A DNA stretch of 64,000 nucleotides from SIG291 sp045543455 (GCA_045543455.1 JAZQMK010000014.1:1-64000), one strand, 5' to 3'; numbered from the stretch's first letter, positions 53,425 through 63,503 are shown. Made by a program: numbers and translations. Notes: generated by a model from the letters alone, not told the origin.

Positions 53425-53661
53425 ATGAAGAAAAAAAAGAAACAAAAATCACTTATAAGCTATGACGAAAAGTATCTTTTAGAGGAAATCAAGCAATCAA
53501 AAACTGCTCTGGACGTGGCTAATTCTAACTTTGAAAATGTTCTAGACCCTGCCTTAATAGATTCTTACATCTATAGGGTTAAAGCAGAAGAAAAGCGCTA
53601 TGATTTTCTTATTGCAAGAGCTAAATCCCTTAATTGCTATAATCCTACTCTAATTAGCTGA
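53425..53661 (+). CDS. DUF2508 (YaaL-like) protein
   Basis: 78 residues from the ATG at 53425 (AAAGGACGG site). Lys-rich N-terminus, then a helical DUF2508 core with LLEEIKQSKTALDVANSNFENV and AEEKRYDFLIARAK. Family members sit near replication or recombination genes in Firmicutes; function unknown. It is the first plus-strand gene beside the Tad promoter. Confidence 0.72.
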   Translation: MKKKKKQKSLISYDEKYLLEEIKQSKTALDVANSNFENVLDPALIDSYIYRVKAEEKRYDFLIARAKSLNCYNPTLIS

Positions 53662-53670
53662 TTATAATAT

Positions 53671-53704
53671 GCACCTGCCCGCCTTTAGCAGACAGGTGCT
53701 TTTG
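53671..53704 (+). terminator. Terminator after the DUF2508 gene
   Basis: GCACCTG (53671-53677) and CAGGTGC (53693-53699) followed by TTTTGT. Confidence 0.82.
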
Positions 53705-53706
53705 TA

Positions 53707-56451
53707 TTATACCTGTATATTAATATTACTTTCTCCCGTAACAGCTTTAGTAACTATAATCTGCTTATCAATCTTGTTTTTAAGCTCTGCAACATGAGAA
53801 ATTATACCTACCAAACGATTACCGTCACTTAAATCTGACAACGCTCTATATGCTGCATCTAAGGACTCTGGATCTAACATACCAAAGCCTTCATCAACAA
53901 ACATAGTGTCAATTTGTATTCCTCCGGACATAGACTGTATCTCTTCAGAAACACCCAGCGCTAAAGCTAATGATGCTTTAAATGATTCTCCACCTGATAA
54001 GGTTTTTACACTACGAATAGAATTATTGTGATGATCTATAACATCTAGGTCTAATCCAGTTTTTACTCTCTTATCAGAAGCAACTTCACTTCTTATAAGC
54101 TCATAATGCCCATTGGTCATCTTCAAAAATCTTACATTTGCTCTTTTTAATATTCTTTCAAAATATATTGCCTGTATATAAGCCTCTAATCTTACCCTGT
54201 CTTTTCCTTTTACAGAACCTGAAACAGTACTTGCTAAACCACTTAAAATATTAGATGCCTTTTCTATTGTTTCAAGTTCCTTTAGCTTATCTTCTATACT
54301 TTGTTTCATTTTTTCATTATGTGTAATACGTGAATAAACCTTATTCTGTGCCTCTAAGATATTACTTTTTATAGTATCTAACTCTTGTTTTTCATTTTCA
54401 ACCTTAGCTAAATCTATATTTTCTTTATCTTTTAGACTTTCTTGTAATTGCTCTATTCTGGTATTTAATTCTACTTTATTCTTTTGTGCATTCTCATAGG
54501 TTTTTTTTGCATTTTCATAGCTTTCTTTTATAGCTGTTATCTGGCTCTGATATTGATTTTTCTTTGCCATAGCTTCAGACTTATTGGCATATAAAAGATT
54601 ATCTTTTATTTCTTTATATTGAATTTGAGTCTGATTGATAGTCTCCTTATTAGTAGCCATCTGAATGTTTAAATCTTTTATCTTAGCCGATATATCATCT
54701 ATTATTTTCTCCAAATTTATGAGGCTCTCTTCAAGAGTCTTTCTTTGAGCTAATTTAGTATCAAGCTTTTTAATCGATATCTTTAAATCTGATATCTGAC
54801 TATTTAATTCTTGATAACTATTAGAAATATATTCTTCCAGTTCTTTAATTGTACAATCCGACTTATATTCCTTGGCCATATTAAAGATATTTTCTTCTAA
54901 TCTTTCAACCCTGCCTTTATTAGCTCCTACCTGCTTGCTGTAATCATTAGCTTTACCTTCGCACTTTTCAACATAAGTTTTAATTTGATTAATCTCCTGT
55001 TGGGTAGGTGCATCCTCAGGTAAAGTAGCTAATTTAATATGTGTCGTAGAACCGCATACAGGACATGCTTGACCTTCTTCTAACTCTGATGCTAAAAGTC
55101 CTGCCTGTGAATTTAAAAATAATTTGTATCTGCAGTCATAGTCAGCTCTTGCCTTTTGCAATAACTCCATAGCTTCTCTATATATTTTTTCACTATGTTC
55201 ATATTGCGATTTTTCATTATAATAGGTTTTTATGTTATCTAATATAAGCAAAAAGCTCTTTTCTTTAGCCTGAAGAATATTTAGCTGTCCTTTATATTTT
55301 TCAATAAATGTGGAATCCTCTAACATACCTTCTAAGCTTGAACAATCTTCTTTGTATTTGTTATTATTTTTCTCATATGAATCGTTAAGTTCATTTAATT
55401 GCTTTTCCTGGTTTGAAATAATAGTATTTAGAGAATGTAATAATTTATCCTTTTCCTCTAACCTATCATAATCAGAAAGCTTCATATCAATCTTATTAAT
55501 CTCAACTAATAGGTTTTCTATTTGCTCTGATGCTTTGCCTGCTTCATCAAGTTTGTTCTTGAAATTCAACAAATCAGCTTCAATCTTTGGCAACTGCGCC
55601 TTATATTCTTCAATCTGATTCAATGTATTAATATAATCATTAGCTTTTTTAATTAAATCATTCTTACCTTCAATAGCTTTCTCAGTCTTTGATAAGTCCT
55701 TAATTAATTCTTGCTTTAATACGCCATCCTTGTCCAAAAGTTCTTTTAAAGTAGCGCTAATATGTTGGGCATCTAAAGCATAGTCTGGAATTATATCCTC
55801 ATCTGGCCACATTATATTACTAATATCACCTTCCATACTTCCAGATATTTTTCTATATTCCTCCTGCACCTTTGCATTATCTTTAACTATCTGTTCTTCT
55901 AGTTTTTCATATAACTGTGTCCTAAAAATTTTTCTAAAAATAACCTGTCTATCGCTTGTATTAGCCATCAAAAGCTTCATAAAATCCCCTTGGGCAAGCA
56001 TAACAATCTGCGAAAACTGATCTTTATTAATTCCTAGAAGTTCTTCAATAGCTATAGTAACCTCTTTGCTTTTACTAACTATACTATTATCCGGCTTGGT
56101 TAAAAGTGCATTGGCATCTTCTTTTGCAGTACCTTCGCCTCTTTTGGCTTTTCTCTCGTAGTCTGGATTTCTTTCTACAGTATATATCTCTCCCCTATAT
56201 CTAAAGGTAAGCTTAACATATGTTGGTGTATCTATATCAGCATATGTAGAACGAAGCATATAAGCCTCTCTTGTACCTCCACTAGATTCTCCAAAGAGTG
56301 CATATTTTATTGCATCAAAAATAGTTGTCTTGCCAGCTCCGGTATCTCCACTTATAAGATATAATCCATTTTCTCCAAGCTTTTCAAAATCAATCTCTAC
56401 TCTATTAGCATATGGACCGAATCCACATATCTCAAGTTTTAGTGGTCTCAT
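53707..56451 (-). CDS. sbcC: Exonuclease subunit SbcC (Rad50-like)
   Basis: 914 residues. Walker A GDTGAGKTTIFDAI (about 34-47), long coiled coils (about 180-430 and 500-730), the zinc hook CPVC near 461-464 at their turn, and the C-terminal signature TLSGGESFKASLALALG with Walker B TMFVDEGFG. With SbcD it forms the Mre11-Rad50-type nuclease that cuts hairpins and palindromes. It overlaps sbcD by 4 bases. The window also contains a 46-base perfect palindrome, an SbcCD-type substrate. Confidence 0.93.
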   Translation of the reverse strand: MRPLKLEICGFGPYANRVEIDFEKLGENGLYLISGDTGAGKTTIFDAIKYALFGESSGGTREAYMLRSTYADIDTPTYVKLTFRYRGEIYTVERNPDYERKAKRGEGTAKEDANALLTKPDNSIVSKSKEVTIAIEELLGINKDQFSQIVMLAQGDFMKLLMANTSDRQVIFRKIFRTQLYEKLEEQIVKDNAKVQEEYRKISGSMEGDISNIMWPDEDIIPDYALDAQHISATLKELLDKDGVLKQELIKDLSKTEKAIEGKNDLIKKANDYINTLNQIEEYKAQLPKIEADLLNFKNKLDEAGKASEQIENLLVEINKIDMKLSDYDRLEEKDKLLHSLNTIISNQEKQLNELNDSYEKNNNKYKEDCSSLEGMLEDSTFIEKYKGQLNILQAKEKSFLLILDNIKTYYNEKSQYEHSEKIYREAMELLQKARADYDCRYKLFLNSQAGLLASELEEGQACPVCGSTTHIKLATLPEDAPTQQEINQIKTYVEKCEGKANDYSKQVGANKGRVERLEENIFNMAKEYKSDCTIKELEEYISNSYQELNSQISDLKISIKKLDTKLAQRKTLEESLINLEKIIDDISAKIKDLNIQMATNKETINQTQIQYKEIKDNLLYANKSEAMAKKNQYQSQITAIKESYENAKKTYENAQKNKVELNTRIEQLQESLKDKENIDLAKVENEKQELDTIKSNILEAQNKVYSRITHNEKMKQSIEDKLKELETIEKASNILSGLASTVSGSVKGKDRVRLEAYIQAIYFERILKRANVRFLKMTNGHYELIRSEVASDKRVKTGLDLDVIDHHNNSIRSVKTLSGGESFKASLALALGVSEEIQSMSGGIQIDTMFVDEGFGMLDPESLDAAYRALSDLSDGNRLVGIISHVAELKNKIDKQIIVTKAVTGESNINIQV

Positions 56452-57584
56452 TCTATAACACCTCCACTTATCTTGTCTATTAATGTCTCTAAATATTCTC
56501 TCTGTTCTTTAGATATATTTTTATTGTTCATTATAAAATAAAATTCTTCAAATAAATCTATAGGACCTTTTTTCTCAACGTCCTTAATCTCTTCTAACAC
56601 ATTCGTCTTAGATGTTCTTGTATTGTCATATTCAAGAGTCATTATATTAGGATATATCTTTCTCAAACGTTCAATTGCATTAATAACCAATTCTTCATCA
56701 GTAAGTTGAATCATCATATAATCATTAACATTGATATCTTTATAATAATCATTGCTGCTTAGCTCTTCAAAAGTTCCTCTAAGCTTTTTCATATCGTAAA
56801 GAGGCTTAATATCCTTAATATCAACAACAACATTACCCTTTTCATTAATATCTACAATTGTAACTGATTTTTTATGATTCATCTCTGAAAATGAATACTT
56901 AAGTAAAGTTCCACAATATCTGATTCTGTCACTTCCTACATTCTGTGGTCCATGTATATGTCCTAATGCCACATAATCAAAATCTTTAAACACTTCACTG
57001 TCAATATTATCCACACCGCCTACACTAATCTCCTCCGACTCGCAACGCTGTGCTCCTGTTACAAATTGATGCGCAACTAATACATTTCTCTCATCTATAT
57101 TAATGTTCATCTGTGCAATGGCTGCTTCTACAGCCTCCTGATATGAATTTATCTCCTTATCAACATAAGGTCGTACATTGTATGGCTTTATAAATGGCAA
57201 CAAATATATATTAAGCCTGCCATATTCATCTTCAAGTTCTACCAAGGTAGCATTTCCCTTATAAATAGGGGCAATATGTACACCACTATGTTCCATAATC
57301 CTATTACCAAAGGACAATCTCTCAACAGAATCATGGTTACCACTAATTATAAATACCTTTAACTGTCTTGTAGCCAATTTATATAAAAAATCATCAAATA
57401 ACTGAACAGCCTCTGATGATGGAATAGTCTTATCATATACATCTCCCGCTATAATAACCCCATTCACCTGATTATCATCAATAATAGCTAACACCTGATT
57501 TAAAATATGCTCCTGATCCCTAAGCATTGAAAATTCATGAACTCTCTTACCAATATGTAAATCTGATAAATGTATAAACCTCAT
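56448..57584 (-). CDS. sbcD: Exonuclease subunit SbcD (Mre11-like)
   Basis: 378 residues. Calcineurin-type phosphoesterase motifs: LSDLHIGK (about 5-12), AGDVYDK, SGNHD, and the metal-binding GHIHGPQ near 207. The capping domain follows. TTGGAGG precedes the ATG. It works with SbcC in repairing double-strand breaks and processing hairpins. Confidence 0.93.
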   Translation of the reverse strand: MRFIHLSDLHIGKRVHEFSMLRDQEHILNQVLAIIDDNQVNGVIIAGDVYDKTIPSSEAVQLFDDFLYKLATRQLKVFIISGNHDSVERLSFGNRIMEHSGVHIAPIYKGNATLVELEDEYGRLNIYLLPFIKPYNVRPYVDKEINSYQEAVEAAIAQMNINIDERNVLVAHQFVTGAQRCESEEISVGGVDNIDSEVFKDFDYVALGHIHGPQNVGSDRIRYCGTLLKYSFSEMNHKKSVTIVDINEKGNVVVDIKDIKPLYDMKKLRGTFEELSSNDYYKDINVNDYMMIQLTDEELVINAIERLRKIYPNIMTLEYDNTRTSKTNVLEEIKDVEKKGPIDLFEEFYFIMNNKNISKEQREYLETLIDKISGGVIE

Positions 57585-57692
57585 AATAAACCTCCAATGA
57601 TTTAATTAATTTATATTATAACACATACCTGTTATAATCGCAAACATTTGTTCGAAAAATATGGCGCAGTTTCCTGCGCCATATTCTAAATA

Positions 57693-58187
57693 TTATTTTT
57701 TAGCAAGGTCTAAAACTTTCTTTTCTTCATCACCCAAAGTAATTTCAGGTTCACCATTTTTAACTTCCTTTATATAGGTATAACAACCTTCTCTAGAATG
57801 CATTGAATTAATAATAAATCCATCCTCATTGTTATCAAGCATCGCAAGGGCAAAGCTTAACTTTCCGCCCATTTCGTTAAATGCATCATATTTGTTAATT
57901 GCCACCTTACTGTATGCCAGCTTTTGCATATCTTTAATTTTATCCAGCTCTTTATCATGAGCTGCCTTAGCAGCCTGCAAATCTTCGATATCTCTAAATC
58001 TCTTCTTTATTTCATCCTCAAGAGACTGTGCTTCTTTGCCACTTAAAAATGTATTTATTCTTTTTTTACTTTTGGATAGTTTACATAATATCACGATATT
58101 TATAATAAACATAATTATTAATGCTGCTACAAGTCCTATAATAATATATTCCAAATTCATTGCTTGTCCAAAAATATTAATCTTCAT
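57693..58187 (-). CDS. DUF4446 protein
   Basis: 164 residues. One N-terminal transmembrane helix (about 12-32), a coiled coil (about 45-85) and the conserved C-terminal core with YDAFNEMGGKLSFALAMLD and NSMHSREGCYTYIKEV. This gene follows parB in many Clostridia; function unknown, perhaps membrane tethering. AGGAG precedes the ATG. Confidence 0.85.
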   Translation of the reverse strand: MKINIFGQAMNLEYIIIGLVAALIIMFIINIVILCKLSKSKKRINTFLSGKEAQSLEDEIKKRFRDIEDLQAAKAAHDKELDKIKDMQKLAYSKVAINKYDAFNEMGGKLSFALAMLDNNEDGFIINSMHSREGCYTYIKEVKNGEPEITLGDEEKKVLDLAKK

Positions 58188-58195
58188 TTATTCTC

Positions 58196-59083
58196 CTACC
58201 TTTTCTCTATAATATCCATAATTCTTTCAAAATCTTCTACGGAATAGTATTCTATTTCTATTTTTCCTTTTCCGTCAGCCTTATTATTAATTGTTACCTT
58301 TGTTGCCAAAAATTCCTTTAAATGCTCTTCATAATCTCTAAATGCAAAATCATCCTTTGGCTTTATAACTTCCTTTTTAGGCTTGTTCTCTAACTGTTTT
58401 TTTACCAGCTTTTCCGTTTCTCTAACACTTAATCGCTGATCTAATACCATTTGAGCAGTATTGTACTGTAAATCCTTATCTTCAATTGCTAATAAAGCTC
58501 TTGCATGTCCACTTGAAATAATATCCTCAACTAACATATCCTGAACTCTTTTATCCAACTTTAACAATCTTATTGCATTAGATACCGCTACACGGCTCTT
58601 AGAAACCTTTTCTGCGACCTGATCCTGTTTTAAATTAAAGTCCTTCATAAGACGTTCATAGGCAAGGGCTTCTTCAATAGGGTTTAAATTTTCTCTTTGA
58701 ATATTTTCAATTAGTGCAACCTCAACAAGTTCTTGTGGAGAATAATCCTTAATTACAACAGGAACCTCTTTTAATCCTGCTATTTTAGAAGCTCTCCATC
58801 TTCTTTCACCAGCAACAATTTCATAATAATCATCTTTCTTTTGTACAACAAGTGGTTGTATAATTCCATATTGTTTAATTGACTCTGCTAATTCAATTAA
58901 ACTGTCTTCATCAAAATTCTTTCTTGGCTGTTCCCTATTAGGTTCTATCTTCGATAATTTTAATTTGATTTCTTCGTTAGCTTTAGTAGCAGATTTTTTT
59001 GACTCAACCTCTTTACCTACAGGAATTAAACTATCAATTCCTTTTCCTAAGCCTTTTCCTAAACCAGTCTTTTTAGCTGCCAT
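58196..59083 (-). CDS. parB: Chromosome partition protein ParB (Spo0J)
   Basis: 295 residues. CTP-binding N-terminal domain with the motif GERRWRASKIAGL (about 90-102) and ENIQRENLNPIEEA, a helix-turn-helix for parS (KVSKSRVAVSNAIRLLKL), and a C-terminal dimer domain. ParB loads at parS and slides as a CTP clamp; two parS sites are 0.8 kb upstream. The ATG overlaps the parA end region, one base apart. Confidence 0.95.
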   Translation of the reverse strand: MAAKKTGLGKGLGKGIDSLIPVGKEVESKKSATKANEEIKLKLSKIEPNREQPRKNFDEDSLIELAESIKQYGIIQPLVVQKKDDYYEIVAGERRWRASKIAGLKEVPVVIKDYSPQELVEVALIENIQRENLNPIEEALAYERLMKDFNLKQDQVAEKVSKSRVAVSNAIRLLKLDKRVQDMLVEDIISSGHARALLAIEDKDLQYNTAQMVLDQRLSVRETEKLVKKQLENKPKKEVIKPKDDFAFRDYEEHLKEFLATKVTINNKADGKGKIEIEYYSVEDFERIMDIIEKR

Positions 59084-59084
59084 T

Positions 59085-59852
59085 TTATTCTTCTCCTCTA
59101 TTTATTACTTCTTCTGCTAATAATCTATAGCTTTCCGCTCCAGCAGATTTACTATCATACAAATTAATTGGTAATCCATGACTTGGTGCCTCAGCCAATC
59201 TTACATTTCTTGGTATAATAGTTTTATATACAGTTTGTTTTAAATTTGCTTTTACATTTTCAACAACCTGCAAAGAAAGATTTGTTCTAGCATCATACAT
59301 AGTAAATACAACACCTTCCATCTCCAAATCCGGATTAAGGCGCTTTTTTACTAAATTAATTGTATGTATTAATTGTGACAATCCCTCAAGTGCATAATAT
59401 TCGCATTGGATTGGTACTAATACAGTGTCCGCTGTTGTCATTGCATTTACAGTTAACATAGTTAATGAAGGTGGGCAGTCAATAATTATAAAATCATAAT
59501 TATCTCTTATCTTATCAATATTATTTTTAAGAACATATTCTCTATTCTCAATTCCTATTAAATCTATCTCGGCACCTGCCAAATCCACATTAGAAGGTAT
59601 TATATCCAGATTATCGAAAACATTCTTCAAAATTATATCTTCTATTTCACACGCTCCAATAAGAAGTTCATAAACCGTATTCATTTTTTGTTCTTTATCA
59701 ATTCCAAGCCCACTAGTAGTATTGCCCTGTGGGTCAATATCTATTGTAAGCACTTTTTTCCCAGCTTCAGCTAAACAAGCCGATAAATTGATTGAAGTCG
59801 TTGTTTTTCCGACGCCACCCTTTTGGTTGGCAATTGCAATAATTCTACCCAT
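59085..59852 (-). CDS. parA: Chromosome partition ATPase ParA (Soj)
   Basis: 255 residues. Deviant Walker A KGGVGKTTTSINL (about 11-23), switch motifs DIDPQGN and DCPPSL, all in the usual positions. It works with ParB in origin segregation and control of initiation. GAAAGGAG precedes the ATG. Confidence 0.95.
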   Translation of the reverse strand: MGRIIAIANQKGGVGKTTTSINLSACLAEAGKKVLTIDIDPQGNTTSGLGIDKEQKMNTVYELLIGACEIEDIILKNVFDNLDIIPSNVDLAGAEIDLIGIENREYVLKNNIDKIRDNYDFIIIDCPPSLTMLTVNAMTTADTVLVPIQCEYYALEGLSQLIHTINLVKKRLNPDLEMEGVVFTMYDARTNLSLQVVENVKANLKQTVYKTIIPRNVRLAEAPSHGLPINLYDSKSAGAESYRLLAEEVINRGEE

Positions 59853-59907
59853 ACTTTTCTCCTTTCACTAGAATTTTATTATAGCACCACTTTCAAATAA
59901 TATCTAC

Positions 59908-59953
59908 TATATTTTATAAAAATGTTTCACGTGAAACATTTTTATAAAATATA
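59908..59953. promoter_or_regulatory. parS: parS site within a 46-base perfect palindrome
   Basis: TGTTTCACGTGAAACA at 59923-59938 is the consensus parS. The arms extend on both sides so that all of 59908-59953 is a perfect palindrome, longer than the site needs. ParB nucleates here. Confidence 0.93.
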
Positions 59954-59954
59954 A

Positions 59955-59984
59955 GAAGGAATGTTTCACGTGAAACATTCCTTC
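59955..59984. promoter_or_regulatory. parS: Second parS site within a 30-base palindrome
   Basis: TGTTTCACGTGAAACA at 59962-59977, with arms extending to a 30-base perfect palindrome 5 bases before the response regulator stop (59989). It may double as that gene's terminator. Confidence 0.92.
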
Positions 59985-59988
59985 CTGA

Positions 59989-60633
59989 CTATTTAACATT
60001 AATTATATTATTCTTAATTGCAAATACAGCTGCCTGAGTACGATCAACTACTCCTATCTTTTTAAATATACTTGCAACATGATTTTTAACAGTTCTCTCT
60101 GTTATCTCTAGTTTTATACCAATCTGCTTATTAAACATTCCCTGAGCAACTAATTTTAATATTTCTATCTCACGTCTTGTAAGAGATTCAACTATCTTCT
60201 TATTTTGATCCTGCATAGCAAGATTTTTATTAAGGTTAATAAGTAATTCAGGTTCTATATATATCTTACCTGCATAAGTTTCAAATATAGCATCCTTTAG
60301 AACAGCAACACCTGAATCTTTTAAAACGTATCCGTGGCAACCTTTTTCAACAGCCTTAACTATATAATCCATTTCTTTATGTATTGTAAGCATTATAACT
60401 TTAACATTCTTGAAATTTTTATTAATTTCAACCAATGTTTTAAGTCCGTCCATTCCAGGCATATTTATATCCAATAAAACTATATCAGGATTACAACTTT
60501 CAATAAACCTTAAACACTGTTCTCCATTTTCCGCTTCGCAGATAACTTCAATATTGTCATCCAACTCTAAAAGCTGTTTTAATCCTTCTCTTATCATTTT
60601 ATGGTCATCTGCCAATAATACTTTTATACTCAT
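59989..60633 (-). CDS. NarL/DegU-family response regulator
   Basis: 214 residues from the ATG at 60633 (AAGGAGAAT site). Receiver with ADDHKMIREGL near 7-17, the phosphoacceptor in DIVLLDINMPGMDG near 54, Lys in VLKDSG; LuxR-type helix-turn-helix (LTRREIEILKLVAQGMFNKQ, TVKNHVASIFKKIGV). Partner of the adjacent kinase. Targets unknown. Confidence 0.9.
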   Translation of the reverse strand: MSIKVLLADDHKMIREGLKQLLELDDNIEVICEAENGEQCLRFIESCNPDIVLLDINMPGMDGLKTLVEINKNFKNVKVIMLTIHKEMDYIVKAVEKGCHGYVLKDSGVAVLKDAIFETYAGKIYIEPELLINLNKNLAMQDQNKKIVESLTRREIEILKLVAQGMFNKQIGIKLEITERTVKNHVASIFKKIGVVDRTQAAVFAIKNNIINVK

Positions 60634-60634
60634 T

Positions 60635-61648
60635 CTAATTCTCCTTTTCAATTGGAACTATAACTTCTATTCTTGTACCTTTTCCACCAAGTCCTTTTCC
60701 AATTATAATTTTACCGGATAATAACTGTATTCTTTCTTTCATCATTGGTAAACCTAATCCATGCTTTAAATCTTGCTTATTATTATTACTTTCTATTCCG
60801 ATTCCATCATCCTCATGAATCAAAATAATGTCGTTATCCTTTTTATATAATTTCACCCTTATGTTATCACCTTGAGAATACTTCACTGAATTATTACATG
60901 CTTCCTGAATTATTCTGTATATTGTAATTCCGACAACTTCATTGCAATCATCAATATCATCACTAATATCCATATCAACCATAAAACTTGTAGTTTCATC
61001 ATATTGTGTAAGCATTCTTTTTATTACTATTGAAAAGCCTAAATCATCAATGGCCATAGGTCGTAAATCACAAATTATTTCTCTAATTTCTTCCACACAG
61101 GAGTGTGCTATATCTCCTAAAACCTCTAATTCAAGCTTTGTCCTCATTACATCCTTATCTACTAACGCCTGACATAATTCTGTTTTATGAATCATTCCTG
61201 TAAGCTTTTGTATAATTGAATCGTGCATATCCCTGGCAATTCTTTGTCTTTCATATTCCTGAATCTGAATTACCTTTCTACCTTCATATTTATCAAAATC
61301 TTCCAGTTCGCTCTTTTCTTCTGATGCTTTGAGTACAGTTCTTATGTTTTCTAACTCTCCATCAATCTCTTGTAATTCATAATTGATTGGTTCAATTGTC
61401 TCAGTTAGTTTAACATATTCCTGTTGTAATTTTTTTATAGTTGTATTACCAAAGTTATTCTCTGAAATACTGTAGGAATTTGCAAAAAATATATCAGAAC
61501 TTGTATTTTCATTATTTTTGATTTTCAAAATAGTTTTATCAATATTTTCTATATTTATTTCTATATGTTTTTTTTGCGATAAAAGCTTGTTTTTTCTTTC
61601 ATTTAGCTTTTTTACACGCCCCAATAAATATTCTTTCATAAATTCCAT
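60635..61648 (-). CDS. DegS-like soluble histidine kinase
   Basis: 337 residues with no membrane segment. Coiled-coil N-terminus (about 8-115), HisKA_3 with the phosphoacceptor in RIARDMHDSIIQKL near 138-144, and an HATPase (EACNNSVKYSQ, DDGIGIE, GLGLPMMKERIQLLSG). This is the DegS arrangement of a cytoplasmic sensor. It overlaps the frame of the regulator's start only outside its true ATG. Confidence 0.88.
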   Translation of the reverse strand: MEFMKEYLLGRVKKLNERKNKLLSQKKHIEINIENIDKTILKIKNNENTSSDIFFANSYSISENNFGNTTIKKLQQEYVKLTETIEPINYELQEIDGELENIRTVLKASEEKSELEDFDKYEGRKVIQIQEYERQRIARDMHDSIIQKLTGMIHKTELCQALVDKDVMRTKLELEVLGDIAHSCVEEIREIICDLRPMAIDDLGFSIVIKRMLTQYDETTSFMVDMDISDDIDDCNEVVGITIYRIIQEACNNSVKYSQGDNIRVKLYKKDNDIILIHEDDGIGIESNNNKQDLKHGLGLPMMKERIQLLSGKIIIGKGLGGKGTRIEVIVPIEKEN

Positions 61649-61794
61649 ACCGTCACCTTGGTTTACATAATCTATTAGTACTTCACTACAATACTAATAT
61701 ATCACAATTTTGACAAATAAACAAATAATTTATTGTATGTTTTTAACTTTTAGATTATAATATATTCAATAACATTTTTCAGTGGGGTGTTTTC

Positions 61795-62742
61795 ATGGCA
61801 AAAAATAATAAATTTAAGAAAAATCTTTTTCTTACAACAATGGCTCTCGCAGCCACTCATATAGCTAATCAGGCTATATTTTTATCAGCAGAAAAAAGTA
61901 ATTTGTTTGTATCTAAATCAACCTATAAGTGGAAACACGGAGATATTGCATACTCTGTATGTGGAAATGGAAGTCCTCTTCTTTTAATCCATAATATGTC
62001 TGTTGAAAGTAGCCAGGAGGAGTGGTCTGAAATAATTGGAAAATTATCTCCACATTATACAGTATACACTTTAGATTTATTAGGCTGTGGTAATTCACAA
62101 AAACCTAATATTACCTATACTTCATATGTTTATGTATCATTAATTAATGATTTTATAATTGATATTATAGGAGCACAATGTGATGTTGTTACTAGTGGTT
62201 TTTCATCTTCCTTTGTTACAATGGCAGCTAATATGAATTCTTCTTTGTACAACAAACTCATTTTCATAAATCCATGCTCAGTTGATGCTGCTACAAAACA
62301 GCCTGAAAACTTAAATAAACTTATGAAAAAGCTTATTTCAACACCTATTATAGGCACTTTAATTTATAACTTAAGATTTTCAAGAAATAACATTCGAATT
62401 GATTATACTGAAAATAAATTTTCATATACACCTGCAAAGATTTCCGGTTATATAGATAACTGCTACATTAACGCACATATTGGTGGTTCAAGTGTTAAAG
62501 CGTTATATGCAAGCTATTCTAATAACTATTTCTTTACTAATTATGATTTAGGTCTTTCTAAATTAGAACAGGATGTACTTATTCTTACCGGTTCAGAATT
62601 TGTTAATTCAGAGCTTATTGTTTCTAATTATTTATGCAAGGGAAGCCAATTTTCTCACAAGCAGATTGGAAGAACTAAGGCACTTCCTCACTATGAAAGA
62701 CCAACTGAGACAAGCAATGAAATATTAGATTTCCTAGACTAA
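61795..62742 (+). CDS. Alpha/beta-hydrolase-fold protein
   Basis: 315 residues. A hydrophobic N-terminal segment (about 11-31) may anchor or export it. The fold is visible in SPLLLIHNMSVESSQEEW (oxyanion loop), YTLDLLGCGNSQKP and the nucleophile elbow SGFSSSF, where the usual G-x-S-x-G has Ser as the last residue. ALPHYERPTE near the end supplies the His. Substrate unknown. Single plus-strand gene ending in a strong terminator. Confidence 0.78.
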   Translation: MAKNNKFKKNLFLTTMALAATHIANQAIFLSAEKSNLFVSKSTYKWKHGDIAYSVCGNGSPLLLIHNMSVESSQEEWSEIIGKLSPHYTVYTLDLLGCGNSQKPNITYTSYVYVSLINDFIIDIIGAQCDVVTSGFSSSFVTMAANMNSSLYNKLIFINPCSVDAATKQPENLNKLMKKLISTPIIGTLIYNLRFSRNNIRIDYTENKFSYTPAKISGYIDNCYINAHIGGSSVKALYASYSNNYFFTNYDLGLSKLEQDVLILTGSEFVNSELIVSNYLCKGSQFSHKQIGRTKALPHYERPTETSNEILDFLD

Positions 62743-62743
62743 A

Positions 62744-62770
62744 AAATGCCCTCTTTAAAAGAGGGCATTT
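62744..62770. terminator. Bidirectional terminator between hydrolase and rsmG
   Basis: AAATGCCCTC (62744-62753), 7-base loop, GAGGGCATTT (62761-62770), with A and T runs on both sides. Confidence 0.88.
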
Positions 62771-62771
62771 A

Positions 62772-63494
62772 CTATTTTAATGGTTCCTTTGAAGGAAGAC
62801 CTGCTTTTCTAGGATATTTATTTTTTGTGGAATTTACTTTTTTAATAAGTATAAAGGTTCTTTTTATATCTGACATTGGAAGTACCATTTCTTTTACTTC
62901 TTCAATCACACCACCTAATATTTTTATGGCATTTTTAGATCCTTCTAATTCTTCTTCAACATTTCCAGCCTTAAATGCAACAAAATAACCACCGAGTTTT
63001 ACAAATGGTATACAATATTCTGCTAAGGTTGCTAAATTAGCAACAGCTCTTGATACGCATAAATCATACCTTTCTCTGTACTCTGCTTTTTTTGCATAAT
63101 CTTCAGCTCTTCCATGAAGACAGTTTATGTTTTCTAGATTTATTGATTTACTTACTTCATTTAAAAAGTTAATTCTCTTATTTAATGAATCTAATAAATC
63201 TGTCTTAATGTGTGGAAATGCTATCTTTAGCGGAAGCCCCGGAAATCCGGCGCCTGTACCTATATCTATCATATTTTCAATTTTTGAAAAATCCAAAGCC
63301 TTGTTTACTAAAAGACTGTCTACATAATGCTTTAAAATTACTTCCTCATATTCTGTTATTCCTGTAAGATTCATAAATGAATTCCACTCAACCAATTTAT
63401 CATAATAAATATCAAATTGGTCTAATTGATTATCATTTAATTTTACATCTATCATATCCAGACATTTTTTAAAATTACTATGATTCTTTTCCAC
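62772..63494 (-). CDS. rsmG: 16S rRNA m7G527 methyltransferase RsmG (GidB)
   Basis: 240 residues. SAM-binding motif MIDIGTGAGFPGLPLKI (about 70-86) and the family's CVSRAVANLATLAEYC. Methylates G527 of 16S rRNA. The start is GTG at 63494, placed 4 bases after AGGAGGC. It follows mnmG as in most bacteria. Confidence 0.95.
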   Translation of the reverse strand: MEKNHSNFKKCLDMIDVKLNDNQLDQFDIYYDKLVEWNSFMNLTGITEYEEVILKHYVDSLLVNKALDFSKIENMIDIGTGAGFPGLPLKIAFPHIKTDLLDSLNKRINFLNEVSKSINLENINCLHGRAEDYAKKAEYRERYDLCVSRAVANLATLAEYCIPFVKLGGYFVAFKAGNVEEELEGSKNAIKILGGVIEEVKEMVLPMSDIKRTFILIKKVNSTKNKYPRKAGLPSKEPLK

Positions 63495-63503
63495 TTATGC
63501 CTC

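Noticed and set aside
61913..62357. Minus-strand frames inside the hydrolase gene
   Set aside because: No ribosome binding site or recognisable product; the plus-strand frame has clear fold motifs.
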